Positions 16,930 to 24,814 of a stretch of DNA of 56,541 nt are shown in pieces. Both the position numbers and the translations under genes were made by a program. Under the pieces are notes generated by a model. It did not search any database. It was not told the DNA's origin and saw only the letters and a program-made list of their open reading frames with translations. This DNA comes from Candidatus Binatia bacterium. Lineage in GTDB: Bacteria > Desulfobacterota > Binatia > Bin18. The DNA lies in assembly GCA_022820725.1 (NCBI GenBank), contig JAJEFA010000005.1, positions 1 through 56,541 on the forward strand, read 5' to 3'. Every line of letters begins with the position of its first letter. Position 1 is the stretch's first letter.

Positions 16930-17640
16930 TCAACGCGCTTTAGGATCCATCTGCGTGGCCAAGGCTCGGATCGCGAGGCCGATGAGTTCGAAGTGCCGTC
17001 GTAGTTTGACGCCGTCTGGATTGATCTGGTAGGCGAGAAAGCCCCCTTCGCCCGCCGCAACGCCGAACCGTGTCAGCTCATCGATGGCGCTCGGCGCAAG
17101 AGTGATGTCGGCGTCCTCAAGTGTCAACTCGACGATCCGTCGCATCATAAAGAGGGCTAAGTCGCGACTACGCCGGATCGACCCAGCCGACGCCTCATCG
17201 CTGGTGCCCCGCTCGAGGGCAATCAGCATGAAAAACCGCAGGAACTCAGGGTCCGCCTCAAGATGTGCTGCGGCGGTAGCGAGTGCCGTCTGCGCACGAT
17301 CCGCTCCTGAGGCCTTCCCTTTCGGCGGTTGCTGGGGAAGTCCTCGCAGGAAGCGTTCTGCGCCGTCTTGAGCGACCGAGGCAAGAAGTCCCTCTTTGCT
17401 CCCAAAGTGCCAATAGATCGAGGACGCAGGCAGACCTGAACGCCGGCTCACCGCTGAAATGCTCGTCCCGGCGAAGCCGCGCTCCGCCATCAGCTTGCGG
17501 GCGGCTTCGAGGATTAGTGTGCGAGATTCTGCGCCTTGCTGCTGGCGAAGGTTAAGTCTGGTGGGGGACTTGGAAGTCACTTTCTCCTCATCACTCGGTT
17601 GCACCTTTCGAAACCCCGGCTGTTGGAGCTGCGACGCCAT
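16930..17640 (-). CDS. TetR-family transcriptional regulator
   Basis: A 236-residue regulator. After a ~30-residue N-terminal extension, the HTH lies in SRTLILEAARKLMAERGFAG followed by TSISAVSRRSGLPASSIYWHF, where SGLPASSIYWHFGSKEGLL is the recognition-helix region. The remaining helical C-terminal domain should bind ligand and dimerise. The start at 17640 (MASQLQQPGF) is preferred; it has GGGAG upstream and leaves 43 nt after the dehalogenase stop. It is co-oriented with the haloalkane dehalogenase gene and sits between it and the luciferase-like operon, so it is the natural candidate for the 16-bp operator at 16622. A TetR-type repressor (DhaR) is known next to dhaA in Rhodococcus; equivalence here is inference. 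Confidence 0.88.
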   Translation of the reverse strand: MASQLQQPGFRKVQPSDEEKVTSKSPTRLNLRQQQGAESRTLILEAARKLMAERGFAGTSISAVSRRSGLPASSIYWHFGSKEGLLASVAQDGAERFLRGLPQQPPKGKASGADRAQTALATAAAHLEADPEFLRFFMLIALERGTSDEASAGSIRRSRDLALFMMRRIVELTLEDADITLAPSAIDELTRFGVAAGEGGFLAYQINPDGVKLRRHFELIGLAIRALATQMDPKAR

Positions 17641-17683
17641 GAGGGTTGACTCCCGTTCCCAGACGCTCGCTTCCACACCGCGG

Positions 17684-18568
17684 CTACAAACTGCTGTACC
17701 ACTTGGCCAATTCGGTCCCGATGAGATGTGGGGTGTCCTCTTGGACGAAATGAATGCCCGCGCCAATGTCGACCACGTGCAGATTCGGGAGATTTTGCTG
17801 ACACCACGAAACGGCTTGGGCATCGATGATCCCTCCTGGGGTGGCGGAGAAGAGCAACTTCGGCAGCCGGGATTGCTGGAGTTTACGGTTGTACTCCTCC
17901 ACCATCGCCACGACGGCGGCGGGCTCCCCCGCGATCGGAACCTCGTTCGGCCAACGCCACAACGGCTTACGACTCGGCGGGTCGATGTACGGAGCCCGAT
18001 AGTGGTCCAGTTCGGCGTCCGTGAGGTCGCGAACGACCAACGAGGGCAAGACCTGCTCCACGAACATATGCTGATTGACGATCATGTCCCATCCGACATC
18101 TGATGTCCGGAAGGCTTGAAACGTCTTCTTTATGTCTTTGGGAAACGCGTCCCAACTGGGTATGGGCATCAGGATCGCTTCCATGAACGCTAGCGCCTTG
18201 ATGTTGGCCTCGTTGCGCATGGCATAGTGGAACCCTAAGGCCGAGCCCCAGTCGTGAATGACGAGGGTGAGATGCTGTAAGCCGAGCGTGTCAATAAAGC
18301 CCTCGACGTATTTGGAGTGATCAAAAAATGAATAGTCGATAGCGGGCTTGTCCGATTTGCCCATCCCGATCAGATCCATAGCGATACAGCGCGCATGGGA
18401 TTGGACGTGGGGGATAATATTCCGCCACAGATACGACGAGGTCGGGTTGCCGTGCAGGAACAGCACGGGGTCGCCGTTGCCTTCCTCGATATAATGAATC
18501 CGTGAGCCGTGGACGTCCACGTAGTGGGGGGCATACGGAAAATCTGCTGAGATCGCTTGGGGCGCCAT
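17684..18568 (-). CDS. dhaA: Haloalkane dehalogenase (HLD-II, DhaA-like)
   Basis: A 294-residue protein that matches DhaA-type haloalkane dehalogenases along its length. The catalytic pentad is complete: nucleophile Asp106 and halide-binding Trp107 in LVIHDWGSALGF, the second halide-stabilising Asn41 in LHGNPTSSYLWRN, the HLD-II-type acid Glu130 in AFMEAILMP, and the base His273 in GIHFVQEDTPHLIG. The FQAFRTSDVG and PLWRWPNEVPIAGEP cap-domain segments are also typical. It hydrolyses carbon-halogen bonds of alkyl halides to alcohol, halide and a proton without cofactors, in the cytoplasm. AAGGAGATACACT precedes the ATG. It is followed by a TetR gene 43 nt downstream. A short palindrome, GTAAGCTTAC, lies just upstream at 18586-18595. 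Confidence 0.92.
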   Translation of the reverse strand: MAPQAISADFPYAPHYVDVHGSRIHYIEEGNGDPVLFLHGNPTSSYLWRNIIPHVQSHARCIAMDLIGMGKSDKPAIDYSFFDHSKYVEGFIDTLGLQHLTLVIHDWGSALGFHYAMRNEANIKALAFMEAILMPIPSWDAFPKDIKKTFQAFRTSDVGWDMIVNQHMFVEQVLPSLVVRDLTDAELDHYRAPYIDPPSRKPLWRWPNEVPIAGEPAAVVAMVEEYNRKLQQSRLPKLLFSATPGGIIDAQAVSWCQQNLPNLHVVDIGAGIHFVQEDTPHLIGTELAKWYSSL

Positions 18569-18665
18569 AGTGTATCTCCTTGTGGGTAAGCTTACTGCTC
18601 ACCGCTGTGTTCACGATTCTAAATCGAAACTCATGAGGATGGCACAGCCGACCACACTCTAGATA

Positions 18666-18763
18666 GGTCATCGGCAACCATTATGGAGAAACTGGGCCAG
18701 TTGACGGACAAAGTCAAGGGAAATTCCCTTGTTACCTTACCGAGTATCACTCGCTGTGAACAC
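18666..18763. repeat. 98-bp repeat, copy B (partner at 6298-6395)
   Basis: Ungapped match to copy A, about 80 of 98 positions. In this copy the frame MEKLGQLTDKVKGNSLVTLP stays open. It lies in the 465-base gap between dhaA and the beta-barrel gene, next to a GST remnant. Source unknown. Confidence 0.55.
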
Positions 18764-18774
18764 TCGCCTCGCAC

Positions 18775-18983
18775 ACCCACTCCCGAGGCCCCGCCCACCG
18801 CAACTGGCCGATTTCGCCATAGCACGCAATATCCACAATAGTCGGGACCGAGGTGCCGCACAGGAAGGGTGCGCCAGAACGAAAGTAGCTACTGTCGAGC
18901 ATGCCCACGACTTGCGCTATCGGACCAGCGGGGGCATTTGCACAGAAACCTACGGTTTGGCGAATGTTGACCAACAGTATCAC
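18775..18983 (-). pseudogene. Remnant of a glutathione S-transferase C-terminal domain
   Basis: One minus-strand frame reads AQVVGMLDSSYFRSGAPFLC then PTIVDIACYGEIGQLRWAG. This parallels the C-terminal-domain core of GSTs such as the one at 27729 (RYLTGEQLTLADFAAYVEIG, then QLQPGF). There is no thioredoxin-like N-terminal domain and no proper end. The assignment rests on this short segment only. Confidence 0.45.
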
Positions 18984-19033
18984 AGGAATTTTCAGCCATT
19001 GCCCCGTGCTCTCGATAAGACAAAAAGAGGAAC

Positions 19034-20407
19034 CTAAAGAAAATATTGGACAGTCAGGAGGAGCCGGGCTTCTTCTCTCTCAAAATCCCAATGCCCCCAG
19101 ACTAAGATGCGAACCGCTCCGAGTTGGCCAATCGCCCCACCGATGAGATAGGGCGCATCCGGCTGTCTCGTCATCTGACGAAGGCCACCGCCAATGAAAA
19201 GCCAGTCGTGCCAGCTTCTTCCCGAAGCGAACTGAAACGGAAACCCAATCAGTTGCCACTCGCGGTTGGTGATTCCAGCCGCGTCGCGAATCTCCGTCAC
19301 GCGGCCATTCAGCAGTCCCCCCACCTCGGTCACGTCGAACAAACGATTCCACATGGGTTGCAGAAATCCGTTGGGGTTGGTGAATGCCAGTCCTTGAGGG
19401 CCTAAGGCCCGACCAAGTCGGCTGTCGTGGCTGAGAAAGCCCCACCCTTCGTAGCCCAGCGTCGCGGTCGCCAGTAGGAACTTCCCACCATTGCCATCGC
19501 CAATCGTCTCATCCACGTAGAAGAATTCAAATGCCGGACGGAATTGTCTGCCTGTCGCAGGGTGAACGTAGCCTACCGTAGTGCGCCATTGCTCACCGTC
19601 CGTGCCGCCCGTGAACATCAGGCGAGTGTTGTACAGGGCGAGGTAGCCACCAGGCGAGGTTCTCTGTCCAACCTCTTGGAGTTGTGCCCAGGCAATCGTT
19701 TGCCACCCATACTCCAGTGCGTCGCGATACGAGAGCTTGGCAAACCACATATCGGGGCCGAAGCGATCTTGTGAGACATAGCCGCCACCACCCCCAAGCG
19801 AGCCAGGAAGCAGGACGCCGGTGGGGAGGCGGTATTCACCCTGGGCTTCCCACGCCTCCACTCCCGTGCCCCTGACAGTCTGAGCAGCGAGAATGAGATC
19901 GCCCGCGTCTGGAGCTGCGGCCAACGCACGAAGGAATCCGCCCCCATAGGTGAGGGGTGGCCCATGTTTCAGATCGATGCGGCCCACACCGCCGCGAAAG
20001 ACCGGAGTCCACAGCGCGAGATTCGTCGTCTCGCCACCGTCGTTCACCCGTTGATGAAAGTCCACCATGCCCGGATGGAACAAGGGATTCTGCACTTGGA
20101 ATCCCTTGAATGCCCCTCCGGGGGACTCTTTTTCAGGGTCCCAAAACGAGTGGGCGATGCTCATCGCGCCGAGCGCAAACACAAGTACGACGGCGACGCT
20201 GACGACTCCCGCAGACTTCCGTAGTCCCTTCACGGGGCGATACCGCAGGCGCGCCGTTAGGCTCCGCATTAAGCTTTTCTTCGTTCCCGCGCCATCAGAC
20301 GCAAGACGGTGGCGAGATGGAGGTTGAAGAAGCGCGCCTGCGTCTATTCCTCGATTTCGCCCCATCCAGACCCCGCTTGTTCCACGATCTGGGCCACTCA
20401 TGATCAT
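19034..20407 (-). CDS. Exported protein, probable outer-membrane beta-barrel
   Basis: Unrecognised family, 457 residues from the coupled start at 20407. A hydrophobic segment SAGVVSVAVVLVFALGAM at about residues 65-82 looks like a signal peptide, which would favour the later start at 20269 (MRSLTARLRYRPVKG). The mature part is rich in Gly, aromatic residues and alternating strands (WFAKLSYRDALEYGWQTIAW, RPAFEFFYVDETIGDG, KFLLATATLGYEGWGFLS) and ends in LLLTVQYFL, a terminal aromatic typical of outer-membrane barrels. Its start overlaps the TPR gene's stop by ATGA, so the two are co-translated. Likely an outer-membrane protein working with the TPR protein; function unknown. Confidence 0.6.
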   Translation of the reverse strand: MIMSGPDRGTSGVWMGRNRGIDAGALLQPPSRHRLASDGAGTKKSLMRSLTARLRYRPVKGLRKSAGVVSVAVVLVFALGAMSIAHSFWDPEKESPGGAFKGFQVQNPLFHPGMVDFHQRVNDGGETTNLALWTPVFRGGVGRIDLKHGPPLTYGGGFLRALAAAPDAGDLILAAQTVRGTGVEAWEAQGEYRLPTGVLLPGSLGGGGGYVSQDRFGPDMWFAKLSYRDALEYGWQTIAWAQLQEVGQRTSPGGYLALYNTRLMFTGGTDGEQWRTTVGYVHPATGRQFRPAFEFFYVDETIGDGNGGKFLLATATLGYEGWGFLSHDSRLGRALGPQGLAFTNPNGFLQPMWNRLFDVTEVGGLLNGRVTEIRDAAGITNREWQLIGFPFQFASGRSWHDWLFIGGGLRQMTRQPDAPYLIGGAIGQLGAVRILVWGHWDFEREEARLLLTVQYFL

Positions 20408-22122
20408 GGCTTTGCCAAAAATGCGGTGGCCTGCGCGAGTTCCGGACGTTCGGTATCATGAGCAGCGGTCAACGTCTGCAACTTGGCGTAATGCTCGCGG
20501 GCCGCCTGGCGGTTGCCGGCTGCTTCGGCAGCGCGACTGGCACCGTACACGACTCGGAAACGGTTGGGGTCACGTTGCAAGGAGCGCTCGAATTCGATGA
20601 ACGCGTGCGCTGGTTGGTTGAGCGCTAAGAGCATCTCGCCCAGCAGTCCCCGTAAAGGGACAACATTCCCCGGAGTCACCGGCGCTTTATCACTGGCCTC
20701 TTCTGCTTCGGCGGCGGTGCGCATTAACTGAATCGCTTCCTCATCACGCTTCTCCGCCAGGGCGATCCAGGCAAGAATCGTCTTGATTTGAAAGTCCGTC
20801 TGGTTCGCCCAGTAGTCGATCTTGGCTGCCGTCATCACGTCCTTAAGCGCTTGCAATCGCTCCACATCCTTGCGCGCCGCCGTAACCTCTCCACTGCGCG
20901 CCGCACCCAAGCCGCGAGCGAAGACCAGAATGGCCTCCGCATGAGGGAACTTGTCCCAAGCCATCTCGTGTGGGCTGAGTTGGAGCGCCGCTGCCTGCTG
21001 CCAATCGCCGCGCTCTAACGCATAGCGAGAGGGAATCGCGGCAAAGGCATAGGCGGCCGAAAAATCTTCCACCTTGACCTTGCGTATCGCCGCAACCTCA
21101 TCCACCAGGCGCTTCGCCGCCTTATCCTGCGCCTGCTGGAGATGGCCAAACACCATGTAATCCATGGCATGTAGCGCATCGTATGAGCCGAGCCCAAGGG
21201 TTTGCCCAGAGAGTTGATTCTTCGCCGCACGGTACGAAGCACGATTGCTTTCGACCATTTCCGGCCAGAGACCAACCCGGCTGAAAATATGTGAGGGCAT
21301 ATGCAACGCGTGCGGCACTGAAGGCGCGACGGTGGCGTAGACGCGGGCAGCGGGCAGCCCCTTCTCAGCCAGCCCGGCATAGTCGTATGTGTGGATCAGG
21401 TAGTGGGCAATACCCGGATGGTGAGGGTGTTGCTTGAGCAAGGGCTCCAGGATGCTTGCGGCCTTAAGCTGGTGAGCGAAGGTTTTGTCGGTAGGCACGG
21501 CGGTCATGTTGAGCACGAGCGCGTACAAGATCTGCGCTTCGTCATCCTCGGGATAGCGTGTCGCCACACCCTCCATGCCCTTTTCGAAGGCCAGCACTCG
21601 CGACCGATAGTCCACCGTCTGCCACTCTGTAAAGAACGCGGCCAGCGCCGCAATATAGTCGCGTTCGCGCTCGCTCTTGGCGCTCACGCGCTGCGCCTCC
21701 GCCATGGCCGCTGCGCCCGCCTTCGGCGCGTTCGGATTGATGGACCAGCCGAAAGGATTGCCCATCGACATGATGGCGATGCCCCAATACGCTATCCCGC
21801 ACTCAGGATCGTGTTCCAGGACCTTGGTGAAGGATTGCTTCGCCGGTTCGAACCAGAAGGAGTGAAACATCGCCATCGCCCGATTGAACTCCTGTTGCGC
21901 AGCAACATTGCACGAGACGCGAAAGGAGACTTCCCCGAGTTGCTCGGGTGAGGTAGCTGCTGGGGAAGCGTGGGGGTCATGCTCACTCTGTGCCCAAGCG
22001 CTGTGAGTGGAGCTGCTGAGCAAGGTTACCAACAGCCATACGATCAATCTTGCCATTAACATAGAGGCTCCCGACACCGCCGCCAAAATGATTTTTTCTC
22101 GCTCATGATTTGCCGCGTTCAT
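20404..22122 (-). CDS. Exported tetratricopeptide-repeat protein (572 aa)
   Basis: The N-terminus has a signal-peptide-like segment (RLIVWLLVTLLSSSTHSAWA, cleaved before QSEHDPHA). The rest is built of TPR-type helices: AMAMFHSFWFEPAKQSFTKV followed by LEHDPECGIAYWG near residue 85-120, and FIEFERSLQRDPNRFRVVYG near the end. Between them are conserved histidine-rich segments, KQHPHHPGIAHYLIHTYDYA and PHALHMPSHIFSRVGLWPEM, found in a large group of uncharacterised TPR proteins. The start overlaps the stop of the FadL-type remnant (ATGA), and its own stop overlaps the beta-barrel gene. It is probably periplasmic and may be a scaffold. The His clusters could bind metal, which is speculative. Confidence 0.75.
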   Translation of the reverse strand: MNAANHEREKIILAAVSGASMLMARLIVWLLVTLLSSSTHSAWAQSEHDPHASPAATSPEQLGEVSFRVSCNVAAQQEFNRAMAMFHSFWFEPAKQSFTKVLEHDPECGIAYWGIAIMSMGNPFGWSINPNAPKAGAAAMAEAQRVSAKSERERDYIAALAAFFTEWQTVDYRSRVLAFEKGMEGVATRYPEDDEAQILYALVLNMTAVPTDKTFAHQLKAASILEPLLKQHPHHPGIAHYLIHTYDYAGLAEKGLPAARVYATVAPSVPHALHMPSHIFSRVGLWPEMVESNRASYRAAKNQLSGQTLGLGSYDALHAMDYMVFGHLQQAQDKAAKRLVDEVAAIRKVKVEDFSAAYAFAAIPSRYALERGDWQQAAALQLSPHEMAWDKFPHAEAILVFARGLGAARSGEVTAARKDVERLQALKDVMTAAKIDYWANQTDFQIKTILAWIALAEKRDEEAIQLMRTAAEAEEASDKAPVTPGNVVPLRGLLGEMLLALNQPAHAFIEFERSLQRDPNRFRVVYGASRAAEAAGNRQAAREHYAKLQTLTAAHDTERPELAQATAFLAKP

Positions 22123-22587
22123 TGAAAATCTCCTTCCTCAGAGCGCTCAAAAGACCAACCGAGTTGAAGTTGAGCGGAATACTGATTGTGATCCTCTTGA
22201 GAGTTGGCATGGAAATCATCGATGGTGCTGGTGCGCGTTTTCACAGAGATAGGAAAGGCCCGTTCAAATGACAGCGAGATCTCCCAGTTTTCTGTTATTT
22301 CCCGGGTCGTTCCCACAGCGAGCGTCTGAAATCCATAGGCTGGGAAGGTGAGAAAAGCATCTGGTGCGCTGACCGGATTCGAGGCGTAGCTATTTGGGTA
22401 GAAATGAAAGATTGGCTGGATTGAGAAATTGGTTGAGCGCATCGCCACTAGAGGCCAGGGTCGCACCGGCCATGCCAGCAGAGCGAGCCCCATAACTCAG
22501 CGAATAGAGGGCGGTGGTCGCCGCTGCTTGCTGCGGGACGATGAGGAACAACGTGAGGAGAAAGGAGATCCGTCCACAGTTGGACAT
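22119..22587 (-). pseudogene. FadL/TodX-type outer-membrane protein with internal deletion and frameshift
   Basis: The 5' part (MSNCGRISFLLTLFLIVPQQ from 22587, signal peptide) continues as YGARSAGMAGATLASSGDAL and NQFLNPANLSFLP, the hallmark N-terminus of FadL/OmpP1 hydrocarbon porins. It stops at 22390. In the next frame the sequence continues as a beta-barrel end, TREITENWEISLSFERAFPI to LQLGWSFERSEEGDF. Intact members have ~400-450 residues; only about 65 N-terminal and 90 C-terminal residues remain, joined out of frame near 22390-22400. The gene lies 19 nt after the ArsR-rhodanese gene and overlaps the TPR start by ATGA, so the operon structure is preserved even though the porin is lost. 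Confidence 0.7.
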
Positions 22588-22606
22588 CTTTTTGCTCTCT
22601 TTCTGC

Positions 22607-23284
22607 CTACGGCTTGTCTCCAGCTGAAACACGAAACCCGCGCGCCCGCCAATCCAATACGCCATCGGGCAGATGTCTGGCCTGAAACCCGTGTTCTTGT
22701 AAGACCTGCACGGCCTGACCAGACCAAATGCAATACGGGCCGCGACAGTAGGCAACGACCTCTCGACCCTGCGGAAGCTCGGCGAGGCGGTCTTCGAGTT
22801 CGTCTATGGGGATAGAGACCGCTCCAGGAATATGTCCCGCCTGGTACTCTTCCTGGGGGCGCACATCGATGACGGTCACCTCGCCCTTGCGGACACGCTG
22901 GAGCAGGGTTTTTTGATCGACCGGCTCTAAGTCCGCTTGTCCGGTAAAATATTGACTGACGATACGGTCGAGTTCAGCCAGATGTGTGACGGCTAAAACC
23001 CGGAGCGTCCGGAAAAAATCGGCAACCGTTTCGTCCGTAAGGCGGTACCAGATCGAGGTCCCGTCTCGTTTTGCTTCGACCAGCCGCGAGTTCCGTAAGA
23101 CCTGAAGATGCTGTGATGTATTGGCTTGGCTCAGCTGCGCGGCTTGGGCCAATGCTTCGACCGTCCGTGGAGCTTGGCTGAGGAGTTCCAAAAGCTCCAA
23201 CCGTTTGGGATTCGAGACGGCTTTTCCGATCCTCGCCACCTGTTCGAAGATGACTTCGGAGAGCTGTTTGTTGGTTTCTTCCAT
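22607..23284 (-). CDS. ArsR-family regulator fused to a rhodanese domain
   Basis: A 225-residue two-domain protein. Residues 1-100 are an ArsR-type winged helix (NPKRLELLELLSQAPRTVEA, then LSQANTSQHLQVLRNSRLVE as recognition helix, then REGTS-like KRDGTSIWYRL wing). Residues ~120-220 are a rhodanese domain with VIDVRPQEEYQAGHIPGAVS and the active-site loop VAYCRGPYCIWSG, whose first cysteine is the sulfur-carrying residue. Such fusions are thought to sense reactive sulfur species or oxyanions. The gene is first in a coupled operon with a FadL-type gene, a TPR protein and a beta-barrel candidate. A 46-bp perfect palindrome lies 74-119 nt upstream of its ATG. Confidence 0.88.
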   Translation of the reverse strand: MEETNKQLSEVIFEQVARIGKAVSNPKRLELLELLSQAPRTVEALAQAAQLSQANTSQHLQVLRNSRLVEAKRDGTSIWYRLTDETVADFFRTLRVLAVTHLAELDRIVSQYFTGQADLEPVDQKTLLQRVRKGEVTVIDVRPQEEYQAGHIPGAVSIPIDELEDRLAELPQGREVVAYCRGPYCIWSGQAVQVLQEHGFQARHLPDGVLDWRARGFRVSAGDKP

Positions 23285-23357
23285 AATGGCCTCTCTTCCT
23301 TCTCCCTATACCTCTCCCTTAGTGCCTGGGAGAAAAATGGAGATGTCACGAATAAAG

Positions 23358-23403
23358 CTTTATTCCTTTAATATTATTATATAATAATATTAAAGGAATA
23401 AAG
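23358..23403. promoter_or_regulatory. 46-bp perfect palindrome upstream of the ArsR-rhodanese operon
   Basis: From 23358 to 23403 the sequence is its own reverse complement with no spacer; each half is CTTTATTCCTTTAATATTAT plus TAT. It is strongly AT-rich in GC-rich surroundings. Location directly upstream of an ArsR-type gene and dyad symmetry make it the likely autoregulatory operator, perhaps with two overlapping sites. It also contains -10-like TATAAT and TATTAT stretches. Confidence 0.7.
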
Positions 23404-23586
23404 GGAGCGCAACCCCATGTATCTTTCGTATCTCCTGCGACTGTTTTTAAGAACTTCGGTGATTCTAGAGAATGACGACCCGCGAACTCGTTGTGTGACG
23501 CTGCGTGTATGACAAACGGCTTTGAGGTCGGCGTAGAACGGAGCAACTTATCCACGTTAGCAAACCGCAAATAGGGATTTGAAGGT

Positions 23587-23940
23587 CTATTCTTGCGTCG
23601 GGGGAATCAAGGCAGAAGAGCAAGGCTCACTCGCGTTGAGGTAGCGGTACACACTCGCATTTGAGAGCTGGTAGTCTGCCATCAACGTTTTAATGAGTGC
23701 CCCCTTCTTGCGGCGGCGGAGTTCGGTGATCTGCGGCGGTGTCAAGCGCTTTTGCCGGCCAAAGCGGACGCCTTGTTCCTTGGCTTTCCGAATCCCATCC
23801 ATCTGGCGCTCAGCCCGGATCTCTGTCTCAAACTGTGCTATCACCCCCAACATGTTAAACAGCAGGCTGCCAGTAGCATCGCTGGTGTCGATATGTTGGT
23901 CGAGGACGTGGAGGTGAACTTGCTTGCGGGTCAGCTCGCG
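23587..23940 (-). pseudogene. Serine recombinase (resolvase/invertase), C-terminal fragment
   Basis: In frame from 23940 down, the sequence reads RELTRKQVHLHVLDQHIDTS and DATGSLLFNMLGVIAQFETE, then the E-helix IRAERQMDGIRKAKEQGVRFG and a C-terminal HTH (TLMADYQLSNASVYRYLN). These are the late catalytic-domain, dimerisation-helix and DNA-binding parts of Tn3-type resolvases. The N-terminal part with the catalytic serine and the arginine cluster is missing. It is a transposon or integron-like remnant between two catabolic modules. Confidence 0.75.
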
Positions 23941-24036
23941 CTGCCTCCAACCCTCACGCTTGAAGAGCCTGAGCGAGAAGCGACGGCGTTGGAGCAGCGG
24001 TGATGTTTGGCTGGGTCGTATGGCATCTAACGATAC

Positions 24037-24116
24037 TGTGTAGCCGCCCGGCTTCTGGATGCCGGATCACGTCCGGCATGACGCAAGCGTATTGGCACGG
24101 CTACAACTTATCGTGA
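24037..24116. repeat. Dispersed repeat, copy 2
   Basis: Shares TGTGTAGCCG at the left, the hairpin ATGCCGGA-N5-TCCGGCAT (24059-24079) and the right end GGCACGGCTACAACTTATCG with the copy at 16758-16878. It ends just before the stop codon of the nitroreductase gene and may act as its 3' hairpin. Confidence 0.6.
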
Positions 24117-24120
24117 TCAG

Positions 24121-24789
24121 CTACTCCCGAGAAAACGGCATTCCCCAGGTATCCGTAAACGTCAACTCTTCTACCGGTCGTCGCGAGATCGGCCCATGCC
24201 CGCGCAAGACGGGATAGCCAATAGGCACGACCGCCGCCGTTCCCCACGGATCAGGAATCCCCAAGAGTTTGCGAACTGCCGGTTCTTCCATACACAGCAG
24301 CGTCGTCAGCACACACCCCAGACCCTCGGCCCGGCAGGCAAGCAGGAGGTTTTCTACTGCCGGGTAGATCGAGCCGCCGCCAACAACGGACTGTCTGTCA
24401 AGTTTCGCGTCGGTGACCGCAAGCCCTTCCGGGTTAAAACACACGACCAACAGCACCGGGGACTCGCCAAAATGTTCCGCCAGGTAGGTGCTGGCGCGGA
24501 TCGTCCGCTCGGCTCTTCTCCGTTCTTCCTCAGAGGCACCGGCCAACCGCTCCATATACGATTTGGTATATGGAAGTGTGACCTGCTTATATAATTCACC
24601 GAGACGTTGTTTGCGGGCAGGGTCTTTGACGACAATGATCCGCCAGGCTTGGCGGTTGCCGCCGGTCGGTGCCCAGGTTGCGGCTTCTAGGACCCGGTAG
24701 AGCACGTCTTCTGGAATCGGGTCCGGGCGGAGCCGCCGTACGGCCCGTAAGGTTCGCATCGCTTCGTAGAGATCAATTGCCGCCATCAT
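24121..24789 (-). CDS. Nitroreductase family protein, copy 2
   Basis: A 222-residue paralogue of the protein at 13605, nearly identical in the FMN-binding segments (RTLRAVRRLRPDPI, ATWAPTGGNRQAWRIIVV) and in LLCMEEPAVRKLLGIPDPWG. Differences cluster around residues 75-110. The duplicated gene belongs here to a different operon, 25 nt after the beta-lactamase-fold esterase, so the same reductase has been recruited into two catabolic clusters. It may supply reduction of an unsaturated or nitro intermediate. A dispersed repeat follows its stop codon. Confidence 0.88.
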   Translation of the reverse strand: MMAAIDLYEAMRTLRAVRRLRPDPIPEDVLYRVLEAATWAPTGGNRQAWRIIVVKDPARKQRLGELYKQVTLPYTKSYMERLAGASEEERRRAERTIRASTYLAEHFGESPVLLVVCFNPEGLAVTDAKLDRQSVVGGGSIYPAVENLLLACRAEGLGCVLTTLLCMEEPAVRKLLGIPDPWGTAAVVPIGYPVLRGHGPISRRPVEELTFTDTWGMPFSRE

Positions 24790-24814
24790 ATCCCCCGGGT
24801 TATGGCACCGCCTG

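Noticed and set aside
17641..17823. N-terminal extension of the TetR protein up to 17823
   Set aside because: The extra 61 residues overlap the dhaA 3' end, are not TetR-like, and a start with a ribosome binding site exists at 17640.
18586..18595. GTAAGCTTAC palindrome before dhaA as a second TetR site
   Set aside because: Only 10 bp long and with different half-site spacing from the 16-bp operator at 16622; it could be chance.
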